A stretch of 64,000 nt of DNA from Parasynechococcus sp049619435 (GTDB taxonomy: Bacteria > Cyanobacteriota > Cyanobacteriia > PCC-6307 > Cyanobiaceae), in assembly GCA_049619435.1 (NCBI GenBank), contig JBMZMY010000004.1:3385-67384 (forward strand). Direction: 5' to 3'. The translations under genes and the position numbers were made by a program. Shown piece by piece: positions 42,351-51,377 of this stretch (the first letter of the stretch is position 1; every line of letters starts with the position of its first letter). The notes under the pieces were generated by a model that searched no databases, was not told the DNA's origin, and saw nothing but the letters and a program-made list of their open reading frames with translations.

Positions 42351-43480
42351 CCCAAAGAGGGTCTCTGGGTCTGCTCCTGACGTTCCATGGCCAGGGCTCC
42401 ATCGCGGATCAAATCACTGATGGACGCTCCAGCTTGGACCTGCTTCAGCCATTGCATGGCTTGATTGCCAGCGGTGAGCATGGCCTCGATCACCGACAGA
42501 TGGGGCGTCATCGCCAGCTCGTCGGCAAGGGGTCGCAGCTCGCGAACCAGGTTCCGAATCCAGTCGGAGCACTGCACTGGATCACCGGTTTGCCAATGAC
42601 GCAGGGTGGCCTGGAGGCTGTTGCCCGCCGCCGCTGCATCGTTGGTATCCGCCAAGTTCATCAGCTGCTCCGCAGACAGGGGGCTCGCTGCCAGGGGATC
42701 CAGCCGTTCGGGCTCGCGGATCAACTGCTGGATGCGCAACTCGAGCAGAGCGGTGATCGCGAGCAGTTCAACCGGATCCGTGACGAGATCGCAGATGCGC
42801 AGCTCCAAGCGATTGAGCTCATACGGACGGCGTGGACCATTGGGCCGGACCGACGTCCAGAGATGGCGCTCGTTCCACATCGCACCGCTGGATAACTGTT
42901 CCAGCACCCAAGCGATGTAGTGGTCGTGGTCATGGAACAGAGGCACGGAGCTCGGCGTCAGAGGGAACTGATGCCACCGCTGAGAATGGTGCTGGCAGCA
43001 TTCGCCGGCGAGGAAGGGTGAGCTGGCACTCAGCGCCAGATAAAGGGCAGCTTCGCAACGCACCAGTCGCACGGCCGCGAAGATCAGGCCTGGATCGTCC
43101 AGCCCGAGGTTGATGTGGATGCTCGCTGTTACGACCCGGGTGCCATAGGTCTGTTCGATCAGGCCGTGATACGGATTGTCCGGGTTGGATCGTTCGAAGC
43201 GACTGTTGTCACCGAGGCTGAGGGTGCTGCCGGGCAACAGGGTGAGTCCCTTCGGTGACAGCCACTGGCGCAGCTCACGTCTGGGTGCCAGCAACGCGTC
43301 ATGCAGAGCTCCGTAATCGCGTAACGGGTCGGTGATGTATTCGAGATTGCGGTGATCGGGTTCGGTGACAAAGCCCGGCAGATCCTTGGCCACCGCGGAG
43401 GACACGCCAACGTTCTCCCCTGTGGGACGTCCGGTGAACAATTCGACCTCAAAGCCTTTCTGCAGCAGGGCGGTGGTCAT
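42347..43480 (-). CDS. gshA: Glutamate-cysteine ligase, cyanobacterial type
   Basis: 377 residues from the ATG giving MTTALLQKGFEVELFTGRP. The segments ASIHINLGLDDP and NRLELRICD mark the cyanobacterial glutamate-cysteine ligase family. It makes gamma-glutamylcysteine, the first and limiting step of glutathione synthesis. The start overlaps the trpE stop (ATGA) and the stop overlaps the ppc start (ATGA). The in-frame start at 43609 lies inside trpE and is rejected. Confidence 0.9.
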   Translation of the reverse strand: MTTALLQKGFEVELFTGRPTGENVGVSSAVAKDLPGFVTEPDHRNLEYITDPLRDYGALHDALLAPRRELRQWLSPKGLTLLPGSTLSLGDNSRFERSNPDNPYHGLIEQTYGTRVVTASIHINLGLDDPGLIFAAVRLVRCEAALYLALSASSPFLAGECCQHHSQRWHQFPLTPSSVPLFHDHDHYIAWVLEQLSSGAMWNERHLWTSVRPNGPRRPYELNRLELRICDLVTDPVELLAITALLELRIQQLIREPERLDPLAASPLSAEQLMNLADTNDAAAAGNSLQATLRHWQTGDPVQCSDWIRNLVRELRPLADELAMTPHLSVIEAMLTAGNQAMQWLKQVQAGASISDLIRDGALAMERQEQTQRPSLG

Positions 43481-44997
43481 GACTGGGACGGGTTCAGACA
43501 GGCCAAAGCCGTGAGCATGCCCTTGGCTTTGTTGAGGGTTTCCTGGAATTCCGCCTCGGGTTTGGAATCGGCCACCACCCCGGCTCCTGCCTGAACCTTG
43601 ACGCGGCATCCGCCAGTCCCGTTCGGTTGAACCACCATCGTTCGAATGGTGATCGCCGTATTCAGGGCACCGGCCAGATCGACGGAGCCGTAGACCCCTG
43701 AGTAAGGGCCCCGTGCATCGGGTTCGAGCTGATTGATCAACTGCATGGCTCTGATCTTGGGTGCACCGCTCACGGTTCCTGCTGGGAATGCGGCCATCAA
43801 CAGATCCAGCACATCGTGCTCTGGCGAGAGTCGTCCTTCCACCTGGCTGACGATGTGCATGACATGCGAATACCGCTCGATCACCATCAAGTCCTTGACC
43901 TCGACACTGCCGGGTTGGCAGACACGGCCGAGGTCGTTGCGCCCCAGGTCCACGAGCATCACGTGCTCAGCACGCTCTTTCGGGTCCGCCAGCAGGTCGG
44001 CTTCCAGTTCCCGATCCTCCAGGGGGGTGCGTCCACGGGGACGGGTGCCGGCAATGGGCCGAAGGCTGGCGCGAATACCGTCCGCTGCAGGCTCCGCCTG
44101 AACCATCACCTCTGGACTGGATCCAATCAGTTGCCAATCACCGAAGTCGTAAAACGCCATGTACGGCGAAGGATTGACCATCCGCAGGCTTCGGTAGAGC
44201 TCCAGAGGCTGCTGGGGGACATCCGCCTCCAGGCGTTGGCTGAGCACCAGCTGAAACACATCGCCGGCGGCGATGTGGTCCCGGGCCGTTTCGACGGCCG
44301 CCTCAAAGTTGCCCTGGCTGCGGTTGCTCTGGACCGATGGCAGATCACCGGCATCGGCGGACCAGGTCAGCGGTTCAATGGCAGGCAACGGAGCGGTCAT
44401 GCGCTCGCGCAGGGTTTGGATGTGGCTGATTGCGGCGTCCCAGGCGTGATCTGGATCCTGGCCATCACTGAGATCGGCGTAGGCCACTGCCGTGATGATC
44501 CGTTTGACCTGATCAAAAATCAGGATGGAGTCCATCAACATCCAGATGCCATCGGGCGGGGCATCTAACGGACCGGTGTGCACACCAACACTCGGTTCGA
44601 TCCAGCGAATCAGCTCATAGCCCCACATCCCATAGAGCTGTCCAAGGGGGGGCAATCCCGGCAAGGATGCACAGCGATAGGGCTCCAGCAACGCTCGGAG
44701 ACCATCAAAAGGATTTCCGTTGGACTGATCGCAACGGCCATCGCGCCAGTTGCGCTGCAACACATCACCACGCGCCGATGCTGTCCAGAGCGGATCGCAG
44801 GCGACGACACTCCAACGGCCCAAGGTCTCTCCCCCTTCGACAGACTCCAAGAGAACGCCAGGAGGTCGGTTTGCCCCAACCTTGATCCAGGTTGTAAGCG
44901 GTGTTTCAAGATCCGCTGGCCAGCTCTGGGCCAGAGGAATCAGATTGAAACCGTTGGCGGCTGCCTGCCGAAAGGAGGCGCGATCAGGACTGAGCAT
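43477..44997 (-). CDS. trpE: Anthranilate synthase component I
   Basis: 506 residues. The chorismate-binding domain is C-terminal, with IAGTRPRGRTPLEDRELE, LVDLGRNDLGRVC and PAGTVSGAPKIRAM, all typical of TrpE. The N-terminal domain has LLESVEGGETLGRWS, which includes the tryptophan feedback site (ESVEGGE region; classically LLES). It forms anthranilate with a TrpG amidotransferase located elsewhere. A hairpin lies between it and the upstream psaD. Confidence 0.95.
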   Translation of the reverse strand: MLSPDRASFRQAAANGFNLIPLAQSWPADLETPLTTWIKVGANRPPGVLLESVEGGETLGRWSVVACDPLWTASARGDVLQRNWRDGRCDQSNGNPFDGLRALLEPYRCASLPGLPPLGQLYGMWGYELIRWIEPSVGVHTGPLDAPPDGIWMLMDSILIFDQVKRIITAVAYADLSDGQDPDHAWDAAISHIQTLRERMTAPLPAIEPLTWSADAGDLPSVQSNRSQGNFEAAVETARDHIAAGDVFQLVLSQRLEADVPQQPLELYRSLRMVNPSPYMAFYDFGDWQLIGSSPEVMVQAEPAADGIRASLRPIAGTRPRGRTPLEDRELEADLLADPKERAEHVMLVDLGRNDLGRVCQPGSVEVKDLMVIERYSHVMHIVSQVEGRLSPEHDVLDLLMAAFPAGTVSGAPKIRAMQLINQLEPDARGPYSGVYGSVDLAGALNTAITIRTMVVQPNGTGGCRVKVQAGAGVVADSKPEAEFQETLNKAKGMLTALACLNPSQS

Positions 44998-45013
44998 GCG
45001 CGCATCTTGGCAG

Positions 45014-45044
45014 CGTCACCGACAGCCTTGGACCATCGGTGACG
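45014..45044. terminator. 9-bp inverted repeat between psaD and trpE
   Basis: CGTCACCGA (45014-45022) and TCGGTGACG (45036-45044) pair perfectly around a 13-nt loop. It lies 15-45 bp after the psaD stop and 17-47 bp before the trpE ATG. It could end the psaD transcript or lie in a trpE leader. No U-tract follows on the minus strand, so intrinsic termination is uncertain. Confidence 0.45.
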
Positions 45045-45058
45045 TTTGCCGGAAGGAA

Positions 45059-45490
45059 TCAGGCGTCGAAGGTGTTGCGACCGCTGAACTTGATGTTGGC
45101 TGGGTTGGTGTTCTGACCGATGCGGCGAGCGTTGTGACCGACCATGGTGCGTCCCTCGTTCACTTTCTCCGGGAACACGCCGTCTGCGGGGTGCAGGTAC
45201 TCGGTGTCGCCACCGGGGAAGATCCGATAGATCTTGTAGTCCTCAATCCGGGGCTTGAACTTGGTGCGCAGCTGGGTGCCGAGAGCCAGGCACTGCTCCT
45301 TACGAGCGAAATACATGATGTTGTCGCCGGAGTTCATCATCGCGGCGCCGCCGGTGGGCAGCTCAAAGGCCTGAGCGCTGTTGCTGGACCAGGTGATCGC
45401 GTATTTCTCTTCGGTCTCTGCGGAATTCAGCAGACCGCCTGTGCTGCCGATGAACTGAGGAAGCTGACCATTCAACGCCGATGCTGCCAT
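45059..45490 (-). CDS. psaD: Photosystem I subunit II (PsaD)
   Basis: 143 residues beginning MAASALNGQLPQFIGSTGGL, with the conserved KEQCLALGTQLRTKFKP and KIYRIFPGGDTEYLHPADG blocks. PsaD is the extrinsic stromal subunit that forms the ferredoxin docking site. It stands apart from its neighbours with about 100 bp upstream, fitting its own strong promoter, though I cannot assign boxes. Confidence 0.97.
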   Translation of the reverse strand: MAASALNGQLPQFIGSTGGLLNSAETEEKYAITWSSNSAQAFELPTGGAAMMNSGDNIMYFARKEQCLALGTQLRTKFKPRIEDYKIYRIFPGGDTEYLHPADGVFPEKVNEGRTMVGHNARRIGQNTNPANIKFSGRNTFDA

Positions 45491-45595
45491 GGCTGAGTAA
45501 TCCAGACGGGCCGTTACGGCTGGAAAGTAGCACCGTGATCAGGGCAAAATCTTGCCTCCGAAAGCATCCTTCACACCCGTCAACAAAGCTCCCGG

Positions 45596-46954
45596 TCAGC
45601 CCAGTTCCGGGTCCGTTGCCACGGGGAAGAACACCGTCAGGCTGCGGTCATGGAGTTGTCGATAGCGACCGCCCAGGCTGGCCATCAATTGACGTGTCGC
45701 GTGCTGACTGAGTTGCAGACTCCCGGTGGCTGGATTCCAGCTCAGCACCGGACCTACCTGCGCCTGTTCGCTGCCGCGGCTTGAACCAGTCGCGTCACCC
45801 TCGTTATCCCGATCCGGTTGTCGCACCAGAATCTGCAGCTTGAGGCGGGCACCTGCCGCACTGAGGACCAATTCCAGGCGACTTCCCGGGCTGAGGCCGC
45901 GGCTGGTGCGGTCGATCAGGCCGCCGAGCATCGGTTCCAGTCGTCGTGGATCGCTCAGGACCATCGGCAGCTGTGGGGCCAGATCGAGGTCAAGGTTGAC
46001 CCCGCGCCGATCGAGCTGATCATTCCAACCCGGCGCCAGGGCTTCCAGAATCGCCCCGAGGTCGGTGCGGGCCAGTGTTGCTTCGCCGGGTTGGCGCTGC
46101 AGCTCCGCGGCGTGGAAGATCAGCCCGAAGCGATCGATCTGCTCGCTGCACTCCACATCGATCTGTTGCAGCCGTTGATGCACGACTGAGGGGAGGTCAC
46201 GGCGGCGCAGCAGGGACCGAATCAGGGTGCGGATCGTGGCCAGGGGGGTGCGCACCTCATGGGTCAACGCTTCCAGCAGGGACAGCTCCTGGTCGTCATC
46301 GCTGGCCACGGCTTCGGATGGGGCCGGAGCGGCCTGCAGCGTGATGCTCGGAGCCATGGTGGTCAGTCGTTCTGCGACCTGGGGCCAGAAGCGGTCGCTC
46401 CAGCGTTCATCAGCGTGGAGTGGCCCGAGGGATTCCAGCTCCTGCTGAAGCGTTGTTGCTTGGTCTGGATCCTGGTCGCGCAGCCGTCGACCGATCAGAG
46501 CCAGAGCGTCGCTCAGGGTCGGTGGATCGGAACGCATCAACAGCTGGCGCTGCCCATCGGGTCCATGCAGGGCGAGGGCCACCTGGAGCTGCGGTGTGAT
46601 CACTAGCAGGAACGGATCGTCGCCATCGTCGGCGCGAAGCGGCAGGCGTGAGAAGCGGTGAACGGCTTGGGCTCCTCCCCCAGGCAGTGTTCGTTCGAGG
46701 GCCGTCAGCCGTTCGAGGGACTCCGGCGCCCAGACCCATCCCCGGAGCTGACTGATCAGCGATGGCGCATACAGCGCGGGCAAGGGCGCCGCCAGCCAGA
46801 CCCCCCGCTGCTGATCCGACTGACCCACCAGAGTTTGTTGCAGGGTTTCCAGTGCCGCCCACCAGAGTCGTCGAGCACCGGCGTCATCGCAGCCGCCGGA
46901 GGGCACCTCCGTCGCCAGTCGGCTCCGCAGGGTATGGAAGCTGGCTTCACTCAT
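45596..46954 (-). CDS. Sensor histidine kinase with degenerate ATP-binding domain
   Basis: 452 residues, no transmembrane helix. Residues 1-200 are an unassigned sensory region. The H-box is LEALTHEVRTPLATIRTLIR, with phospho-accepting His232. The region that should be the HATPase has RRLEPMLGGLIDRTSRG where an N-box with Asn is expected, and an acidic/Ser-rich insert (about 375-400) where the DxGxG G1 box should be. It may have lost autophosphorylation. It overlaps rodA by four bases (ATGA) and lies upstream of psaD. Confidence 0.75.
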   Translation of the reverse strand: MSEASFHTLRSRLATEVPSGGCDDAGARRLWWAALETLQQTLVGQSDQQRGVWLAAPLPALYAPSLISQLRGWVWAPESLERLTALERTLPGGGAQAVHRFSRLPLRADDGDDPFLLVITPQLQVALALHGPDGQRQLLMRSDPPTLSDALALIGRRLRDQDPDQATTLQQELESLGPLHADERWSDRFWPQVAERLTTMAPSITLQAAPAPSEAVASDDDQELSLLEALTHEVRTPLATIRTLIRSLLRRRDLPSVVHQRLQQIDVECSEQIDRFGLIFHAAELQRQPGEATLARTDLGAILEALAPGWNDQLDRRGVNLDLDLAPQLPMVLSDPRRLEPMLGGLIDRTSRGLSPGSRLELVLSAAGARLKLQILVRQPDRDNEGDATGSSRGSEQAQVGPVLSWNPATGSLQLSQHATRQLMASLGGRYRQLHDRSLTVFFPVATDPELG

Positions 46955-48261
46955 CGGCGCAGCAAGTTAAGGCGCCTGCTCTGCCTCACAACGGAGAGGC
47001 AGAGTCCGAGTGCCATGAAGTTGACCACCATCGCTGAGCGTCCATAGCTCAGGAATGGCAAGGGGATTCCAGTCACGGGGCCGAGGCCGATGGTCATGAA
47101 GATGTTCACCACCACCTGGAACATGATCATCGTGCCGATGCCGATCACCACCAGGGATTCGAAGTCGGTGCGGGCATGGCGCGCCACTTGAAGCAGACGG
47201 CCCATCAGCACTGCAAAGCCCACGATCACCAGCAGGCATCCCACAAAGCCGGTTTCCTCGCCGAGGGCGCTGAAGATGAAGTCGGTGTGTTGTTCGGGGA
47301 TAAAGCGCAGCTTGGTGAGTTGTCCCTGCAGCAATCCAGTCCCGAACAGCCCTCCGGAGCCGATGCCGACCGTGCTTTGCAGAAGGTGATATCCCCCGCC
47401 CAGGGGATCTTTGCTGGGGTCGAGAAACAGCACCAGACGGTCGCGCTGATAGTCCTGAAGCACCACACCCCAGAGGATCGGGCTCAAGATCAACGTGCAC
47501 AGTTGGATGAGTCCCATGGCCATGGCGGCCAGCCGTTTCCACGGCAGCGATCGGTAGGCGAGATAGGCCGTGATCAGGGCCCAAACCGCTAGGCCCACCC
47601 AGATGGGTGTGGTCTGCTCAGCGAAGGCCTGGTTGATGACACTGGCCAGGTTCGTTGCCTGCAGTCCTTCCCAGGGAAGTTGCAGCGACAGCAGAACCGT
47701 GAGCAGAGGAGACAGCAGCAGGATGACCCATTCCAGGGGCATCCCAGACCAATAGAGCATCGTCAGCATCAAGGCCCCGAACACCAGTGAGGTCCCGAGA
47801 TCCGGCTGGATGAAGACCAACAGCCACGGGATTGAAATCACCCCGAGGGGGCGGAACAGGTCGACGGGGCGCTCCACCGGGTGGCGCTCCAGAACAGCTG
47901 CCACCAGAAGAATGGCTGCGATCTTTGCGAATTCAGAGGGCTGAACATGAATGCCGCCGATGCTGAGCCAGCGCTGAGCCCCTAGGGCCGTGGTGCCGAC
48001 CAGCCGAACGGCAACCAGGCTGGCCACGGTCAGGCCGTAGAGCGGCAGCAGAAACGTCTGCAAGCGCTGCAGCGGCACCTGTCGCAGCACCAACGCGATG
48101 AACACGCCGCCGAGGCCCGTCAGCCAATGGTCGGTCCAGGCGGCGTAGTCAGCCTGGCGCTGGGTGCTGGCGATCAAGACACCGGCGATGGCCACCATGG
48201 CGAGCGGAATTCCCCAGAGAATCCAGTCCCGCTGTGGCCCCCGTCGGCGTCTGGAGCCCAT
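46951..48261 (-). CDS. rodA: Rod-shape determining protein RodA
   Basis: 436 residues with about ten membrane helices. SEDS-family signatures include QPDLGTSLVF, FIFSALGEETGFVG and the C-terminal GIPLPFLSYGRSAMV. RodA is the glycosyltransferase that polymerises lipid II during elongation, with a PBP2 partner. It starts 2 bp after the mrp stop and overlaps the sensor kinase gene. Confidence 0.94.
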   Translation of the reverse strand: MGSRRRRGPQRDWILWGIPLAMVAIAGVLIASTQRQADYAAWTDHWLTGLGGVFIALVLRQVPLQRLQTFLLPLYGLTVASLVAVRLVGTTALGAQRWLSIGGIHVQPSEFAKIAAILLVAAVLERHPVERPVDLFRPLGVISIPWLLVFIQPDLGTSLVFGALMLTMLYWSGMPLEWVILLLSPLLTVLLSLQLPWEGLQATNLASVINQAFAEQTTPIWVGLAVWALITAYLAYRSLPWKRLAAMAMGLIQLCTLILSPILWGVVLQDYQRDRLVLFLDPSKDPLGGGYHLLQSTVGIGSGGLFGTGLLQGQLTKLRFIPEQHTDFIFSALGEETGFVGCLLVIVGFAVLMGRLLQVARHARTDFESLVVIGIGTMIMFQVVVNIFMTIGLGPVTGIPLPFLSYGRSAMVVNFMALGLCLSVVRQSRRLNLLRR

Positions 48262-48263
48262 CG

Positions 48264-49340
48264 TCAGGACGGTTGGCTGACCTGCTGAAGCACGCGGTTC
48301 GCTAGGCCCAGAAACTCGACAGCACTGGGGGACTCGGCTCGGCTGAGCACGATGGGTCGCCCGGTATCGCCACCTTCTTGAACAGGCATTTCCATCGGGA
48401 TCTGTGCCAGCAGTGGGACGTCGTAATCACTGGCCAGCTCAGACCCCCCGCCGCTGCCAAACAGGGCGTAACGACGATCCGGCAGATCTGGCGGGATGAA
48501 GGCACTCATGTTCTCAACAACGCCCAACACGGGAATGCCCATCTGGCGGAACATCGCCAGGCCGCGGCGGGCATCTTGCAGGGAGACCTGTTGGGGGGTG
48601 GTCACGATCACAACACCTGCCATCGGGACCGCCTGGGCCAGGGACAGCTGGGCATCACCGGTGCCCGGTGGCAGGTCCACGACCAGGACATCCCGCTCAC
48701 CCCAGTCCGCTTGGTAAAGGAACTGTCGGATGATGCCGTTGAGCATGGGGCCGCGCCAGATCACCGGCTGGTGGTCATCGATTAGGAGTCCCATTGAGAC
48801 CATCCCGATCCCACAGCTTTCGATCGGAATGATGCGCTGTTGATCACCGCTGCCTTCGACCTGTGGGGTCTGATCGGCGACACCGAGCATCGTCGGGGCA
48901 TTGGGGCCGTAGATGTCGGCATCCAGCAGTCCCACCTTCAGGCCCGACTGGGCGAGGGCGCAGGCCAGGTTGACGGCCACCGTGCTCTTCCCCACGCCGC
49001 CTTTGCCGCTGCTGACGGCAATCACCTGACGCACGCCGGGAATTGCTTGGCGTTCGGCGGGTTGGCCATGGCCGGCCTGGCCGATGCCGCCTTGGCTTGG
49101 GGCCGAACCGATCTCGATTTGAACATCGTCGATCCCCTCCAGCTTCAGCAGGGCATCCCGGGCTTCCGTCGCGATGCGATCGCGCTGGCCTTGGGCGAAG
49201 CCGGGCAGGTTGAGACGAAAGATGGCGCGTGGAGAGACCACCCGCACCTGGTCAATCCAGCCAAGCTCCAGGGCCGATCGTCCGCTCCCAGCGTCTTTAA
49301 CGGCGTCGAGTACGCCCTGTGCCTGCTCGGCCGAGACCAT
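48264..49340 (-). CDS. mrp: Mrp/ApbC-type iron-sulfur cluster carrier ATPase
   Basis: 358 residues. The N-terminal about 90 residues form the MIP18-like domain (VKDAGSGRSALELGWI). The deviant Walker A is SSGKGGVGKSTVAVNLA near residue 112, and VVDLPPGTGDAQLSL follows. The CxxC pair of many ApbC proteins is missing (NMSAFIPPDLPDRRY), a common cyanobacterial variant. It probably moves Fe-S clusters to apo-proteins. It is the first gene of mrp-rodA-kinase. Confidence 0.92.
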   Translation of the reverse strand: MVSAEQAQGVLDAVKDAGSGRSALELGWIDQVRVVSPRAIFRLNLPGFAQGQRDRIATEARDALLKLEGIDDVQIEIGSAPSQGGIGQAGHGQPAERQAIPGVRQVIAVSSGKGGVGKSTVAVNLACALAQSGLKVGLLDADIYGPNAPTMLGVADQTPQVEGSGDQQRIIPIESCGIGMVSMGLLIDDHQPVIWRGPMLNGIIRQFLYQADWGERDVLVVDLPPGTGDAQLSLAQAVPMAGVVIVTTPQQVSLQDARRGLAMFRQMGIPVLGVVENMSAFIPPDLPDRRYALFGSGGGSELASDYDVPLLAQIPMEMPVQEGGDTGRPIVLSRAESPSAVEFLGLANRVLQQVSQPS

Positions 49341-49459
49341 CGATTCAAGTTGTGCGAGCCGGATCCTAGAAGCGCTCTCCCGTGACAGTCCCTCACGGAG
49401 CCTTGTCGGGGCCTGGGCTGACCTGTTTAGGTTTCCTGACTCACCCCTTTGATCGGCGC

Positions 49460-50548
49460 ATGGTTCGCTCCCTGATACGACGCCTTCGCGGACGCGAAAC
49501 GACGGGCGCGACCATGCCGCAACTGGCGTTGCCTCCCAAGGATTCCCGTGAGCGGGCCCGGGCCATGGTGATGGGCCTGCAGGACGAAATCTGTGCCGGC
49601 CTTGAGGCTTTGGATGGTGAAGGTCGGTTCGTTGAAGAAAGCTGGGATCGTCCGGAAGGGGGTGGCGGGCGTTCCCGTGTGATGCGTGAGGGCCGTGTTT
49701 TTGAGCAGGGCGGGGTCAACTTCTCGGAAGTTCAAGGCCAGGAGCTGCCGCCTTCCATCCTCAAGCAACGCCCGGAAGCCAAGGGACACCCCTGGTTTGC
49801 CACCGGAACCTCCATGGTTCTGCACCCCCGTAACCCCTACATCCCCACCGTTCACCTCAACTACCGCTACTTCGAGGCCGGTCCCGTCTGGTGGTTTGGT
49901 GGTGGTGCTGACCTGACCCCGTATTACCCCTTCCTGGATGACGCGCGTCATTTTCATCGGACCCATCAGGCGGCCTGTGATTCCGTGCATCCCGATCTGC
50001 ACAAGGTGTTCAAGCCCTGGTGTGATGAGTACTTCTTTCTGAAGCATCGGGATGAAACCCGAGGTGTCGGGGGGATTTTTTACGACTATCAGGATTCCAG
50101 CGGTGTGCTGTACAAGGGGCAGGATCCCCAGGGCCCGGCAGCCAAGGTGTCGTCAGAACTGGGGGCTCGCCCTCTGAATTGGGAGCAGTTGTTTGCCCTG
50201 GGGCAAGCCAATGGTCGGGCCTTCCTACCCGCCTATGCGCCGATTGTGGAGAAGCGTCACCCGATGGCGTACGGCGAACGGGAGCGCGACTTCCAGCTGT
50301 ATCGGCGTGGACGTTATGTGGAGTTCAACCTGGTTTGGGATCGCGGCACCATTTTTGGCCTGCAAACCAATGGTCGGACCGAGTCGATCCTGATGTCGCT
50401 GCCTCCTCTGGTGCGCTGGGAATACGGCTACAAGGCCGAGGAGGGGTCCAGGGAGGCTTTGCTGACCGATCTATTCACCAAGCCCCAGGATTGGTTGGGA
50501 GATGCCTCACTCGATGAGCGTTGTCGCCCCCATCAGGCGATCAACTGA
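49460..50548 (+). CDS. hemF: Oxygen-dependent coproporphyrinogen III oxidase
   Basis: 362 residues. The HemF signatures are present: GGGADLTPYYPF, the ETRGVGGIFYDY block, FLPAYAPIVEKR and the C-terminal PPLVRWEYGY. It decarboxylates coproporphyrinogen III to protoporphyrinogen IX for heme, chlorophyll and bilins. The ATG at 49460 (MVRSLIRRLRG) is chosen; an earlier in-frame start (49382) adds 26 residues unlike the family. The 3' end overlaps the amidase-like gene by 8 bp. Confidence 0.95.
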   Translation: MVRSLIRRLRGRETTGATMPQLALPPKDSRERARAMVMGLQDEICAGLEALDGEGRFVEESWDRPEGGGGRSRVMREGRVFEQGGVNFSEVQGQELPPSILKQRPEAKGHPWFATGTSMVLHPRNPYIPTVHLNYRYFEAGPVWWFGGGADLTPYYPFLDDARHFHRTHQAACDSVHPDLHKVFKPWCDEYFFLKHRDETRGVGGIFYDYQDSSGVLYKGQDPQGPAAKVSSELGARPLNWEQLFALGQANGRAFLPAYAPIVEKRHPMAYGERERDFQLYRRGRYVEFNLVWDRGTIFGLQTNGRTESILMSLPPLVRWEYGYKAEEGSREALLTDLFTKPQDWLGDASLDERCRPHQAIN

Positions 50549-51374
50549 CGCCCTTCACCAGTGCGTTCACCACTCGGTCGGCCAGGCATGTCACGGTCTG
50601 GTCCCGTGTGGCGGGGTTGCGCAGCTTGGTCTCGAGTGGTGGCTCGAGCATGCCGATTTCCAAAATTCCGATCCCGCGCCTCGGTCCACCGAGGCCGCCG
50701 CGGAAGTGGCGTGGAAAGCGTCCAAAGGCTCGTCCGAGTTCTTCATCCACCCGATTGAGTGGACGGTTGATTGCGGGAATCAGTCCGGACCCAAAGCCAT
50801 AGGGCCGGTAAGCATCGAAATGGATCTCGAGGATGTACTCCCCTCGGGCTGAGAGTGTTTTGGCTTGAGACCAATTGGTGCGGGGGTCGTCGTCGTTGCG
50901 GATGGTGAGCGCCGGTGGTCGGTACCCGCGGATGTTGAGCCCTGCCTGTTTCCCTTGGCGCACCACGGCCTCCTGGACTTGGATGTTCCAAAACAGTTCA
51001 TCGCGCATTGAGGCCTTCATCGGCCGTTGATGTTGGACATCAACGGCATAGCCGGGGGTTCCGGCACTGGGCATGTTCTGGGAGTCGGCATGCCCGGCCA
51101 TCACAACGATGGGCAGGGTTGGGCTGACGGCCTGACGTCCCAGCCAGCGGCCTGGTTGTTTGGTCCGTGGCCCCAGCAGAGGATCGGGCTGACCTGCTGT
51201 TGGACAGGTGGCCAGTGGTTCCGTGGGGCGGATGGTGGCTTTGGGTGCGTCCGGTAGCCAATTGTTGGCCTTCGGAGGTCCCTCGGCGGCTTCAGCCAGC
51301 ACCATCAGGCTGATGACGCTGATCAGCAGGGGCAGTGAGACCCTCCGACGTCGCAGCCAGGTGTGGATCGGCAT
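50541..51374 (-). CDS. Secreted N-acetylmuramoyl-L-alanine amidase-like protein
   Basis: 277 residues. The N-terminus is Arg-rich followed by a hydrophobic core (LPLLISVISLMVLAEAAEG), a signal peptide or anchor. Amidase_3-like metal residues are seen in VVMAGHADSQN, EIHFDAYRP and the C-terminal catalytic Glu of ILEIGMLEPP. The usual DPGHGG motif is altered to MAGHADS, so activity is uncertain. It lies upstream of, and 3 bp from, the CCB gene on the same strand. Confidence 0.62.
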   Translation of the reverse strand: MPIHTWLRRRRVSLPLLISVISLMVLAEAAEGPPKANNWLPDAPKATIRPTEPLATCPTAGQPDPLLGPRTKQPGRWLGRQAVSPTLPIVVMAGHADSQNMPSAGTPGYAVDVQHQRPMKASMRDELFWNIQVQEAVVRQGKQAGLNIRGYRPPALTIRNDDDPRTNWSQAKTLSARGEYILEIHFDAYRPYGFGSGLIPAINRPLNRVDEELGRAFGRFPRHFRGGLGGPRRGIGILEIGMLEPPLETKLRNPATRDQTVTCLADRVVNALVKGVS

Positions 51375-51377
51375 GGT

